Source of the DNA: Vicinamibacteria bacterium
GTDB lineage: Bacteria; Acidobacteriota; Vicinamibacteria; Fen-336
DNA length: 57,353 bases
Assembly (NCBI GenBank): GCA_023701125.1
Contig: JAMPXO010000019.1
Coordinates: 1-57,353, forward strand
Direction of reading: 5' to 3'
The notes beneath the pieces are model-generated. The model had not been told where the DNA came from. It was given only the letters and a program-made list of their open reading frames with translations, and did no database searches. Every line of letters starts with the position of its first letter. The stretch's first letter is position 1. Positions 10,081 through 17,707 of the stretch are shown piece by piece. Made by a program: the position numbers and the translations under genes.

Positions 10081-10184
10081 TGTCCCCCTTGAACGCGAGC
10101 CGGCGGGCCGAAGTTCCATTGGATTGCGGGCCGACGTTCCCTTCGCGGCAGCGTATCTTTGCCCGGGGGGGCGGAGGACCGGAA

Positions 10185-10682
10185 ATGGCCACGAAAGGGA
10201 CGGCCGGGGCGGCACGCCTGGCGGAGTTGCTGCAACTGATCGACGAGGCCTGGGAACGCCGGGCCTGGCACGGCACCAACCTGCGCGGCGCGCTGCGCGG
10301 CATGAGCGCGGAGCAGGCGGCCTGGCGGCCGGCCCCCGGCCGCCACAACGCGTGGGAAGAAGCCGTGCACGCGGCGTACTGGAAGTACGCGGTGCGACGG
10401 CGGCTGACCGGAGAGAAGCGCGGGTCGTTCGCGCTCGAAGGCAGCAACTGGTTCGCGCGGCCCCAGGGCCCGATCGACGAGGCCCAGTGGAAGCGCGACC
10501 TGCGGCTGCTGGCCGACGAGCACCGCGCCCTGCGCGCGGTCGTCGCGGCGCTGGACCCGCGCACGCTCGACCGCAAGTCGAAAGGATCGAAGCACACGGC
10601 GGCGTTCATGCTGCGCGGGATCGCCAGCCACGACCTCTATCACGCCGGCCAGATCCAGCTCCTGAAGCGCCTGCATCGTTAG
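10185..10682 (+). CDS. DinB/YfiT-family putative metalloprotein
   Basis: A 165 aa four-helix-bundle protein of the DinB/DUF664 kind. Histidines at the expected places (HNAWEEAVHAAYWK in the middle, HDLYHAGQIQLLK at the end) would form the metal site. Members include bacillithiol or mycothiol-type transferases and isomerases; the substrate here is unknown. GGAGG lies 8 nt before the ATG, and TATCTT (10154-10159) could be its -10. Confidence 0.8.
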   Translation: MATKGTAGAARLAELLQLIDEAWERRAWHGTNLRGALRGMSAEQAAWRPAPGRHNAWEEAVHAAYWKYAVRRRLTGEKRGSFALEGSNWFARPQGPIDEAQWKRDLRLLADEHRALRAVVAALDPRTLDRKSKGSKHTAAFMLRGIASHDLYHAGQIQLLKRLHR

Positions 10683-10698
10683 GCGGTGCCGGGCGGAA

Positions 10699-13209
10699 TC
10701 AGTCGCCCGACCTTCCGCCGTCGAAGCGGATCTCGATCCGCGGGCCGCCTTCGAGGTCGAGCGGCAGGCGGTACAGCCACTCACGGGCCCCGCCGCGTCC
10801 TGCGATCTCGGCGAGCAGCTCGACCGGGGCATCGACCGGTGCCCCCGCCGCCAGCAGCGGCGTCGGCGCGTGCCCGCGCGCGCGCAGCGCGCTGGCGCCG
10901 GCGATCAACACCCGGAACGCCGCCAGCGGCTCGCGGGCGCGGACCAGCAGCGAGCGCTCCCCGGGGCCGACGACGATCGTCCGCCCGCTGCGCTCGATCA
11001 CCGGCCCCGTGAACACCGTCGCGTTGCCGGGGGCCTCGAGCGCATCACGCCACGCGGGAGCGCGGCGCGAGGGCGCGGCCTGCTCTGCCACGAAGGCGGC
11101 CGCGAGCACGGTCGCGAGCACGGCGCCGCCCATCGCCAGCGGGCGATCCGCGAGTCGGCCCGCCCCTCCTGCGGCTCGCCCCGAGAACAGCGCCAGCAGG
11201 CCCAGGGCAGCGAGCCAGCCCGCGGTGCGCCAGCGCTGCTCCGGCGCGTCCGCGCCCGGCGTGCGGAAGAACAGGTTCGGCACGTACAGCGAGGTGTCGG
11301 CGAGTTCGCTCTTCGCGGCCAGCAGCGCGCAGTCGTTGGCGGCGTGCGGGTCACGGTGGAGGGCCGCCGCAAACAGCGCGGTCCACGCCCCCAGCGCGAG
11401 CACCAGCGCCAGCAGGCCGCGACGGGCGGCAAAGCCCCCATGGGACCGGTGACGGGCTCCGTCCGGCACCGGCACCCGACGGCCACCGGCGCGCGCGAGC
11501 AGCACGCCGAGGCCGGCCACGAGCAGCGGCGTCGCGGGCATCGCGTAACGCCCCAGCATGCACACGGCGCCCGACCAGTTGTCGGCCGCAGCGACGGTCA
11601 GGTAGTACACGGCGGCCGACGGCAGCGCGAGGCGCAGCGGGCCGAGCCGGGGCAGCAGCAGGGCCGCAACACCCAGCAGGTACAGCGGCGCCCACGGCAG
11701 CAGCCCGTAGCGAAGGTCGAAAGCGAGCCCGGCCAGGCCTTCGCCCACCCGCGCGCCCGTCACCCCGCCCGGGCCCCAGGCCAGGAACACGGCGTCCGGG
11801 CGGGCACTGCCGGTGATCGCAAAGTTCCAGAGCAGGAAGAAGTACAGGGAGGCGACCTGGGTCAGCACCAGGGTCGCGAGCGCGCGCAACGACACCAGCC
11901 GCCAGACCGCGACCAGGCCCGCGTGCAGGCACAGCACGCCCCACACGGGCAGGAACTTCTGGTGCAACCACGGCAGCGAGGCCAGCACCAGCGCGTGGCC
12001 CAGCAGCGCGGGGCCGCTCCAGCCGCGGCCGAACAGCACGAAGCGCCACAGCAGGGCGATCGCCAGCGCGCCGGGCATCTCCGGGTAGAACTGGTACGGG
12101 TAGAACAGGAACGGCGGCGTGAGCGCGAAGCAGGCGGCCAGCGCGGCGGCGATCCCCGGCCGGGCAGTCGGGTTCCAGCGCCGGGATGAACCCGGCGCCG
12201 GTCCCATGGGGGCTCCGTCGCCAACGGGGCTCCTCCGCCCCCAAACCCCCGTCGCGTCGCGGACCAGCAGGTAGAGAGCCGCCACCAGCGCGGCCGCCAG
12301 CGCGCAGAAGAGCGCCACCGAGACGGCCACCCGGCCCGGCGTGCCCAGCGCGCGATTGAGCGCGCGGTCGACCCGCAGCGTCGGCGCCAGCAGCAAGGAC
12401 GGCCCGGGCGAGAGCACGTGGAAGATGCCGCCTTCCTTGCCGCGCACGGTCTGCCGCGCCTCGCGCGTCGCGCGGATCGCACCCGCACCCAGCGCCGCAG
12501 GGCCGCCCTCGGCCAGCGCCCCCAGCATCCGCGCGCTTTCGCCGAAGATCGTGGCCGCGGCCTCGGCCGCCATCTCCCCGACCGGCTGCGCGGGCAGGTC
12601 CTCCATCGGCGCCGACACGGGCTCGGTGTCGAGGCTGCCGAAGTGACCGAGCGCCAGCGCCATGCGCAGCGTCTTCGGCTCGTTGCCCGGGTGGTTGTCC
12701 CAGTGCCACGCCCAGCCGGGGGTGATCAGCAGATACACGATGAAGGACGCGAGGAAGAGGTCGAACGCGCGCGGCGCGCCGATCCGCCACGGGCCCGCGA
12801 CCGCGGCCAGGGCGACGGCCAGCGCCAGCGCGTCCTGGCCCGCCGAGAGATCCTGGCCGAGCGCCACCGGCAGGGTGAACGCGTACGGGTAGGCCGGCTC
12901 GAGCGCCACCGCGGCCAGCGCGAGCACGCTCAGCAGCGGCCGCAGCAGCAGCGCGAGGAAGGGCACCGAGCCGCCCCGGCCGCGCAGGCCGAGGGCGACG
13001 ACGGCGGCGCCGGTCGCGCCGATCGCGGCCGCGACCGTGGCGCCCTGGGGGTCGACCAGGCTGAGCCCGAGGGCGGCCAGGCCGGGGGCGTCGAGCGAGG
13101 AGCGCAGCGCCAGCCCCAGTCCCGCGTCGAGCGCCCGGGCGAGGCCGTGGGCGGCACCGCAGGCGGCCGCGAGCACGAGGAGACGGGGCGCGGGGTTCAC
13201 GGCCGCCAT
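10699..13209 (-). CDS. Large polytopic membrane protein, glycosyltransferase (GT39/GT-C)-like
   Basis: An 836 aa protein with about 12-14 membrane segments and a soluble C-terminal part of about 150 aa (from ALEAPGNATVF). The general plan (acidic loop, PYQFYPEMPGALAIALLWRF, LPWLHQKFLPVWG) recalls GT-C enzymes that use lipid-linked sugars, but no family-defining motif can be confirmed. ATG at 13209 is preferred because AAGGA precedes it; a GTG at 13248 is possible. Two repeat-derived stretches are read in frame: about residues 320-347 (12168-12250) and 577-592 (11433-11479), both between membrane segments. It resembles the protein at 39235-41211, which also carries a repeat. Confidence 0.65.
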   Translation of the reverse strand: MAAVNPAPRLLVLAAACGAAHGLARALDAGLGLALRSSLDAPGLAALGLSLVDPQGATVAAAIGATGAAVVALGLRGRGGSVPFLALLLRPLLSVLALAAVALEPAYPYAFTLPVALGQDLSAGQDALALAVALAAVAGPWRIGAPRAFDLFLASFIVYLLITPGWAWHWDNHPGNEPKTLRMALALGHFGSLDTEPVSAPMEDLPAQPVGEMAAEAAATIFGESARMLGALAEGGPAALGAGAIRATREARQTVRGKEGGIFHVLSPGPSLLLAPTLRVDRALNRALGTPGRVAVSVALFCALAAALVAALYLLVRDATGVWGRRSPVGDGAPMGPAPGSSRRWNPTARPGIAAALAACFALTPPFLFYPYQFYPEMPGALAIALLWRFVLFGRGWSGPALLGHALVLASLPWLHQKFLPVWGVLCLHAGLVAVWRLVSLRALATLVLTQVASLYFFLLWNFAITGSARPDAVFLAWGPGGVTGARVGEGLAGLAFDLRYGLLPWAPLYLLGVAALLLPRLGPLRLALPSAAVYYLTVAAADNWSGAVCMLGRYAMPATPLLVAGLGVLLARAGGRRVPVPDGARHRSHGGFAARRGLLALVLALGAWTALFAAALHRDPHAANDCALLAAKSELADTSLYVPNLFFRTPGADAPEQRWRTAGWLAALGLLALFSGRAAGGAGRLADRPLAMGGAVLATVLAAAFVAEQAAPSRRAPAWRDALEAPGNATVFTGPVIERSGRTIVVGPGERSLLVRAREPLAAFRVLIAGASALRARGHAPTPLLAAGAPVDAPVELLAEIAGRGGAREWLYRLPLDLEGGPRIEIRFDGGRSGD
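11433..11479 (-). repeat. Dispersed two-hairpin repeat, copy 2 (partial, inside a gene)
   Basis: First-half copy on the minus strand: hairpin arms CCGGTGCCGG and GCCCGTCACCGG, then TCCCATGGGGGCT. It lies in frame in the membrane protein gene and encodes a Pro/Arg/His/Gly-rich loop (VPVPDGARHRSHGG). The second hairpin is missing. Confidence 0.65.
12168..12250 (+). repeat. Dispersed two-hairpin repeat, copy 3 (inside a gene)
   Basis: A full copy of 83 bp. First hairpin: CCAGCGCCGGG / CCCGGCGCCGG. Second half: GGGGGCTCCGTCGCC to GCCCCC. It is antisense to the host gene (10699-13209) and adds about 28 residues (containing SPVGDGAPMGPAPGSS) without a stop or frameshift. Confidence 0.85.
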
Positions 13210-13254
13210 TGTCCTTCGGAACGCCGGCCCGGGCGAAGCCTCGCGCACCAGACG

Positions 13255-13285
13255 AAAAAGCCCCCCCGGCGCGAGCCGGGGAGGC
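13255..13285 (-). terminator. Intrinsic terminator of nrdJ
   Basis: Read on the minus strand: GCCTCCCCGGC, loop TCGC, GCCGGGGGGGC, then TTTTTC. The 11-bp stem with one mismatch plus five T is a textbook terminator, 27 bp after the nrdJ stop. Confidence 0.92.
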
Positions 13286-13312
13286 CTTCAGACTGCCTGG
13301 TGCGCTACTCGC

Positions 13313-16090
13313 CTACGAGCAGCCGCTGGTCGAGCCGCAGTTGGCGCAGCGGTAGCAGGCGCCGTTGCGGGTCATGATCGAGCCGCAGTAGTGGCACGGC
13401 GGCGCGTCCGACTGGTTCTTCACCGCTGCCGCGAAGTGGTTGCCCGGGGCCGCGACCTGCGGGCCGGCCAGGATCTCGGCGGCCGCGTTGCCCGCCGGCG
13501 TCGCCGGCGTGCGCGACGGGAACGCCTCCTCTTCCATCTCCTGGTGCTCGCCGGCCAGGAACTTCGAGGCCATCCACCGGAAGATGTAGTCGGTGATGCT
13601 CTTCGCGAACGGGATCTCGGGGTTCTTGGTGAAGCCCGAGGGCTCGAAGCGGGTGTGCGAGAACTTCTCGACCAGCGCCTCGAGCGGCACGCCGTACTGC
13701 AGCGCCATCGAGATCGAGGTGGCGAAGGCGTCCATCAGGCCCGAGATCGTCGAGCCCTCCTTGGCCATCACCAGGAAGATCTCGCCGGGCTTGCCGTCCT
13801 CGTACATGCCGACCGTGATGTAGCCCTCGTGGCCGGCGATCTGATACTTGTGGGTGATCGCGCGGCGCTCGTCGGGCAGCTTGCGGCGCGCCGGCCGCTC
13901 GACGAACTCGACGATCGGCGCGGCGACGGCGGTCGCCTCGGCCTTGACCTCCTCGCGGGTGGTCGACAGCGGCTGCGAGCGCTTGCAGCCGTCGCGGTAC
14001 ACGGCCACGGCCTTCAGCCCCAGTCGCCACGACTCGAGGTACGCGTTGGCGATCTCCTCGGGCGTCGCGTCGGAGGGCATGTTGACGGTCTTGCTGATCG
14101 CGCCGGAGAGGAAGGGCTGCACGGCCGCCATCATCTTGATGTGGCCCATGTAGGCGATCGAGCGCTTGCCGTTGGCCGGCGGGAAGGCGCAGTCGAACAC
14201 CGCGAGGTGCTCGTCCTTCAGGTGCGGTGCGCCCTCGATCATCTCCTTCTCGTCGATGTACTTGAGGATGTCCTCGACCTGGCCCGGCGTGTAGCTGAGC
14301 TTGCGGAGGACCCCGGGCACCGACTGGTTGACGATCTTCATCACCCCGCCGCCGACCAGCTTCTTGTACTTGACGAGCGCGATGTCGGGCTCGATGCCGG
14401 TGGTGTCGCAGTCCATCATGAAGCCGATGGTGCCGGTCGGGGCCAGCACGGTGACCTGCGAGTTGCGGTAGCCGTGCTGGGCGCCCAGCGCGTAGGCCTC
14501 GTCCCACACGTCGAGCGACGCGCGCAGCAACTCCTTCGGCACCAGCGTGGCGTCGATCATGTGGGCGTGCTGGCGGTGCTTGTCGATCACCCGCAGCATC
14601 GGCTCGGCGTTCTTCGCGTAGCCGTTGAACGGGCCCATCGAGGACGAGACGCGGGCCGACTGCGCGTACGCCTCGCCGTGCATCAGCGCGGTGACCGCGG
14701 CGGCGTAGGCGCGGCCGCCGTCCGAGTCGTAGGGCAGGCCACGATCCATCAGCAGCACGCCCAGGTTGGCGTAGCCGAGGCCCAGCGGGCGGTAGTCGTG
14801 GGAGTTGCGCTCGATCGCCGGCGTCGGGTAGCTGGCGTTGTCGACCAGGATCTCCTGGGCCGTGATCACCGTGCGGCACGCCGCCTTGAACGACTCGACG
14901 TCGAACTCGCCGCCCTCCTTGACGAACTTCATCAGGTTGAGGGACGCCAGGTTGCACGCCGTGTCGTCGAGGAACATGTACTCGGAGCACGGGTTGCTGG
15001 CGTTGATGCGGGCCGAGTTGGGGCAGGTGTGCCAGTCGTTGATGGTGGTGTCGAACTGCATGCCCGGGTCGCCGCACTGCCACGCGGCCTCGGCCATCTG
15101 CTTCATCAGGTCACGGGCCTGGAAGGTCTCGAACGGCTCGGTCGACAGCACGTAACGCGTGCGCCACTCGCCGTCCTCGACGACCGCGCGCATGAACTCG
15201 TCGGTCACCCGCACGGAGTGGTTCGCGTTCTGGAAGAACACGGAGTCGTAGGCGCCGCCCTTGACGTTGAAGGCACCGTCGTAGCCGGCGTCGATCAGCG
15301 CCCACGCCTTGCGCTCCTCGTCCGCCTTGCAGTGGATGAACTCCTGGATGTCCGGGTGATCGGCGTTGAGGATCACCATCTTCGCCGCCCGCCGGGTCTT
15401 GCCGCCGCTCTTGATCACGCCGGCGAAGGCGTCGTAGCCGCGCATGAACGAGACCGGGCCCGAGGCGGTGCCGCCGCCGGCCAGCGGCTCCTGCGAGGAG
15501 CGGATCGACGACAGGTTCGAGCCCGTGCCCGAGCCGTACTTGAACAGCATGCCCTCCGTGCGGGCCAGGCCGAGGATCGAGTCCATCGTGTCGTTGACCG
15601 AGTTGATGAAGCACGCCGACGCCTGCGGGTGCTTCTCGATCCCGACGTTGAACCAGACCGGGCTGTTGAAGGCGGCCTTCTGCTGGACGAGCAGGTGGGT
15701 CAGCTCGTCGGAGAAGACCTGCAGGTCCTCGGGGCTCGCGAAGTAGCCCTGCAACTCGGCCCAGCCGACGATCGTGTCCACCACGCGCGAGATCAGGCGC
15801 TTGACGCTGCTCTCCCGCTCGGGCGAGCCGAGCGCGCCGCGGAAGTACTTCGACGCGACGATGTTGGTCGCCGTCTGGCTCCAGGTCGTCGGCACCTCGA
15901 TGCCGTGCTGCTCGAACACCGGGCGGCCGCGCTCGTCGTTGATCACGGCCGAGCGACGCTCCCACGTCAGCTCGTCGTAGGGGTGCACGCCCGGCCGCGT
16001 GAAGTGCCGCCGGAAGTGGAGTCCCTTGCGCGGAACACCGGTCGCGGGGCGCGACTCGGGCCGGGGGTTCTCGAGGGGATGAGTCGACAT
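13313..16090 (-). CDS. nrdJ: Class II (adenosylcobalamin-dependent) ribonucleotide reductase
   Basis: This 925 aa enzyme makes deoxyribonucleotides independently of oxygen, using a cobalamin radical. It is close to the usual length of this long NrdJ group. Landmarks: FNSPVWFNVG (about 142), SACFINSVNDTMDSI, YGSGTGSNLSSIRSS, NPCSEYMFLDDTACNLASLN, APTGTIGFMMDCDTTGIEPD, a TSCPD-type C-terminal domain, and a cysteine-rich end (CHYCGSIM, CYRCANCGSTSGC) that carries the reducing or zinc-binding cysteines. GGAGAG precedes the ATG. The promoter and two NrdR-type boxes lie upstream, so NrdR repression is likely. Cobalamin dependence follows from family knowledge. Confidence 0.95.
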   Translation of the reverse strand: MSTHPLENPRPESRPATGVPRKGLHFRRHFTRPGVHPYDELTWERRSAVINDERGRPVFEQHGIEVPTTWSQTATNIVASKYFRGALGSPERESSVKRLISRVVDTIVGWAELQGYFASPEDLQVFSDELTHLLVQQKAAFNSPVWFNVGIEKHPQASACFINSVNDTMDSILGLARTEGMLFKYGSGTGSNLSSIRSSQEPLAGGGTASGPVSFMRGYDAFAGVIKSGGKTRRAAKMVILNADHPDIQEFIHCKADEERKAWALIDAGYDGAFNVKGGAYDSVFFQNANHSVRVTDEFMRAVVEDGEWRTRYVLSTEPFETFQARDLMKQMAEAAWQCGDPGMQFDTTINDWHTCPNSARINASNPCSEYMFLDDTACNLASLNLMKFVKEGGEFDVESFKAACRTVITAQEILVDNASYPTPAIERNSHDYRPLGLGYANLGVLLMDRGLPYDSDGGRAYAAAVTALMHGEAYAQSARVSSSMGPFNGYAKNAEPMLRVIDKHRQHAHMIDATLVPKELLRASLDVWDEAYALGAQHGYRNSQVTVLAPTGTIGFMMDCDTTGIEPDIALVKYKKLVGGGVMKIVNQSVPGVLRKLSYTPGQVEDILKYIDEKEMIEGAPHLKDEHLAVFDCAFPPANGKRSIAYMGHIKMMAAVQPFLSGAISKTVNMPSDATPEEIANAYLESWRLGLKAVAVYRDGCKRSQPLSTTREEVKAEATAVAAPIVEFVERPARRKLPDERRAITHKYQIAGHEGYITVGMYEDGKPGEIFLVMAKEGSTISGLMDAFATSISMALQYGVPLEALVEKFSHTRFEPSGFTKNPEIPFAKSITDYIFRWMASKFLAGEHQEMEEEAFPSRTPATPAGNAAAEILAGPQVAAPGNHFAAAVKNQSDAPPCHYCGSIMTRNGACYRCANCGSTSGCS

Positions 16091-16494
16091 CGGCTGCGCT
16101 CTCCGTGAAGAGTGAAAACGATCCTGTGCTTTTTAATCCTGCGAGGCGCCACCGGCGGTCCGCTCGGCTCGGGCCGTCGAGGTTTTTATTCGATAAGTGC
16201 GTCGGGGATTATGGGGACCCCGACCCGCTTCGTCAAGGAAAAACCGCAATATCTTGTGGTCCCCAATCGATGAACGACAATATGCTGAATACCAAGGGGT
16301 TACGGAGATCGACGGAAACGCCGTCGTGAGCGCTGGCGGGACCGAAGTCACGGAAACGCCGCTGGAAAGGCCCTGGAACGCCACGGAGAGAGCACGGATC
16401 TTTTCCGCGTCGTGAGCGCCACTTAGCTGCGCAAAGGTCGAGTAGCTGCTGCGCAGTGCCACGCAAGTGGCTTTCAGATAATGCTTTTTGAGCC
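16091..16494. other. 404-bp intergenic region gcvT-nrdJ, including a nested hairpin
   Basis: This gap is less GC-rich than its surroundings. It holds the nrdJ promoter (16208-16290). At 16418-16471 it has two nested perfect stems: GCCACTT / AAGTGGC outside (16418-16424, 16465-16471) and CTGCGCA / TGCGCAG inside (16427-16433, 16450-16456). TTTC follows on the plus strand. This could be the gcvT terminator region or the end of a small RNA. No convincing coding frame is seen. Around 16310-16400 the words GGAAACGCC and GGAACGCC recur three times. Confidence 0.55.
16208..16290 (-). promoter_or_regulatory. nrdJ promoter with two NrdR-type boxes
   Basis: Minus-strand promoter: -35 TTGACG (16231-16236), 17-bp spacer, -10 CATAAT (16208-16213), giving a leader of about 110 nt before nrdJ. 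Just upstream lie CCGCAATATCTTGTGG (16244-16259) and CGACAATATGCTGAAT (16275-16290). Both resemble the NrdR box (ACAC-AATAT-GTGT type), and their CAATAT cores are exactly 31 bp apart. That is three helical turns, the spacing typical of paired NrdR boxes. The first box fits well, the second only partly. Confidence 0.8.
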
Positions 16495-17682
16495 TCAGGA
16501 ACGCTTGCGTGGTGGGTCGAAGAAAGGCAGGCGAACGACCCGCGCGCCGACGCTGCGGCGGCGACAGTCGACGGTGAACTCGACGTCGAGGAGCGCGCCC
16601 ACGGCCGCCGCAGACGCGGGGACCGACGCCAGCGCGATCAGCTTCTTGAGCTGCGGCGACCACGTCGTGCTGGTCGCCCGTCCCACCTGCACGCCGTCGC
16701 GGTACACGGGCACGTGCGCGCGCGAGGCCGTCGCCGGCAGTTGCGGCGCGAGCCCGGCCTCCTCGTGCAGCCGCTCCACGTCGTCCCACGACAGCTCGAG
16801 GCCGCACAGCCGCCGCGGCGCGTGCTGGGCGTGGCCGGCGAGCGCGTCGCGGCCCACGAATGGCGCGGCCTTGCCGAGCTCCACGAGGCGGCCGAAGCCG
16901 AGCTCGAACGGAGAGTAGAGCTGCGACGCCATCTCCGCGCGGCGCGCGCCGACGTAGTCGACGCCCTGCAGCACCAGGCCCGCCTCGATCCGCGCGACGT
17001 CGAGCGCGTGCAGCCCCGCGGCCCGCAGGCCGAAGCGGGCGCCCGCGGCGACCACCGCGTCCCACACGACGAGCGCGCTCTCCGCCGGCAGGAACACCTC
17101 GTAGCCGAGATCGCCGGTGTAGCCGGTGCGCGAGATCTCGACCGCCACGCCCGCGATCCGCGCGGGCATCACGCCGAAGTAGCGCAGCCCCGCGAGGTCG
17201 CCGTCCACGCAGGCCCCGAGCGCGTCGCGGCTGGTGGGGCCCTGCAGCGCCAGCGCCGCCACCGCGTCGGTCTCGTCGACGATCTCCACGTCGAGGCCCG
17301 CCGCGTTGGCCGTCAGCCAGCGCAGCGCCGGCTCCGCAGCGGTGACCCGCAGCTCGGCCTCGCCCAGCCGCTGCACCGTGCCGTCGTCGAGCACGTGGCC
17401 CGCCGCGTCGGTCCACGGCGTGTAGAACACGCGGCCGACCGCCAGCCGCGAGACGTCGCGGGTGATCACGCGGTCGCACAGCCGCAGCGCGTCGCGACCA
17501 CGCAGGCGGTACTTGTGCAGCGGCGAGACGTCGAACAGCGCGGTCGCCTGGCGGACGGCGTTGTACTCGTGCTCGGGGTGGACCTCGTACGAGGTCGCGG
17601 CCAGGCGGCCGGCCCACTCGCGGTAGCCGAGCGAGCGCGAGAGCGGAAGGGTGCGCGCGTGGAACGGGGTGCCGACCGGCAT
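16495..17682 (-). CDS. gcvT: GcvT-like aminomethyltransferase
   Basis: A 395 aa protein of the folate-binding GcvT family, whose T-protein moves a one-carbon unit from aminomethyl-lipoate to tetrahydrofolate. Motifs: LFDVSPLHKYRLRGRDA (49-65), a GTVQRLGE region, SRTGYTGDLGYEVFLP, GLHALDVARIEAGL with the conserved Arg, and GRATSTTWSPQLKK near the end. No gcvH or gcvP is present nearby, so a free-standing role (sarcosine or dimethylglycine metabolism, or another methyl transfer) is possible. It lies 25 bp behind the hybrid kinase gene, probably in the same operon. Confidence 0.8.
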   Translation of the reverse strand: MPVGTPFHARTLPLSRSLGYREWAGRLAATSYEVHPEHEYNAVRQATALFDVSPLHKYRLRGRDALRLCDRVITRDVSRLAVGRVFYTPWTDAAGHVLDDGTVQRLGEAELRVTAAEPALRWLTANAAGLDVEIVDETDAVAALALQGPTSRDALGACVDGDLAGLRYFGVMPARIAGVAVEISRTGYTGDLGYEVFLPAESALVVWDAVVAAGARFGLRAAGLHALDVARIEAGLVLQGVDYVGARRAEMASQLYSPFELGFGRLVELGKAAPFVGRDALAGHAQHAPRRLCGLELSWDDVERLHEEAGLAPQLPATASRAHVPVYRDGVQVGRATSTTWSPQLKKLIALASVPASAAAVGALLDVEFTVDCRRRSVGARVVRLPFFDPPRKRS

Positions 17683-17707
17683 CGCCGCCAGGCTCCCCGG
17701 GGCGCCC

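Noticed and set aside
16091-16207. Cobalamin riboswitch before nrdJ
   Set aside because: The leader after the predicted start site is only about 110 nt and has no recognisable B12 box.
16133-16415. Small open frames in the nrdJ upstream region
   Set aside because: They run across the promoter and NrdR boxes, lack ribosome binding sites and resemble no protein.
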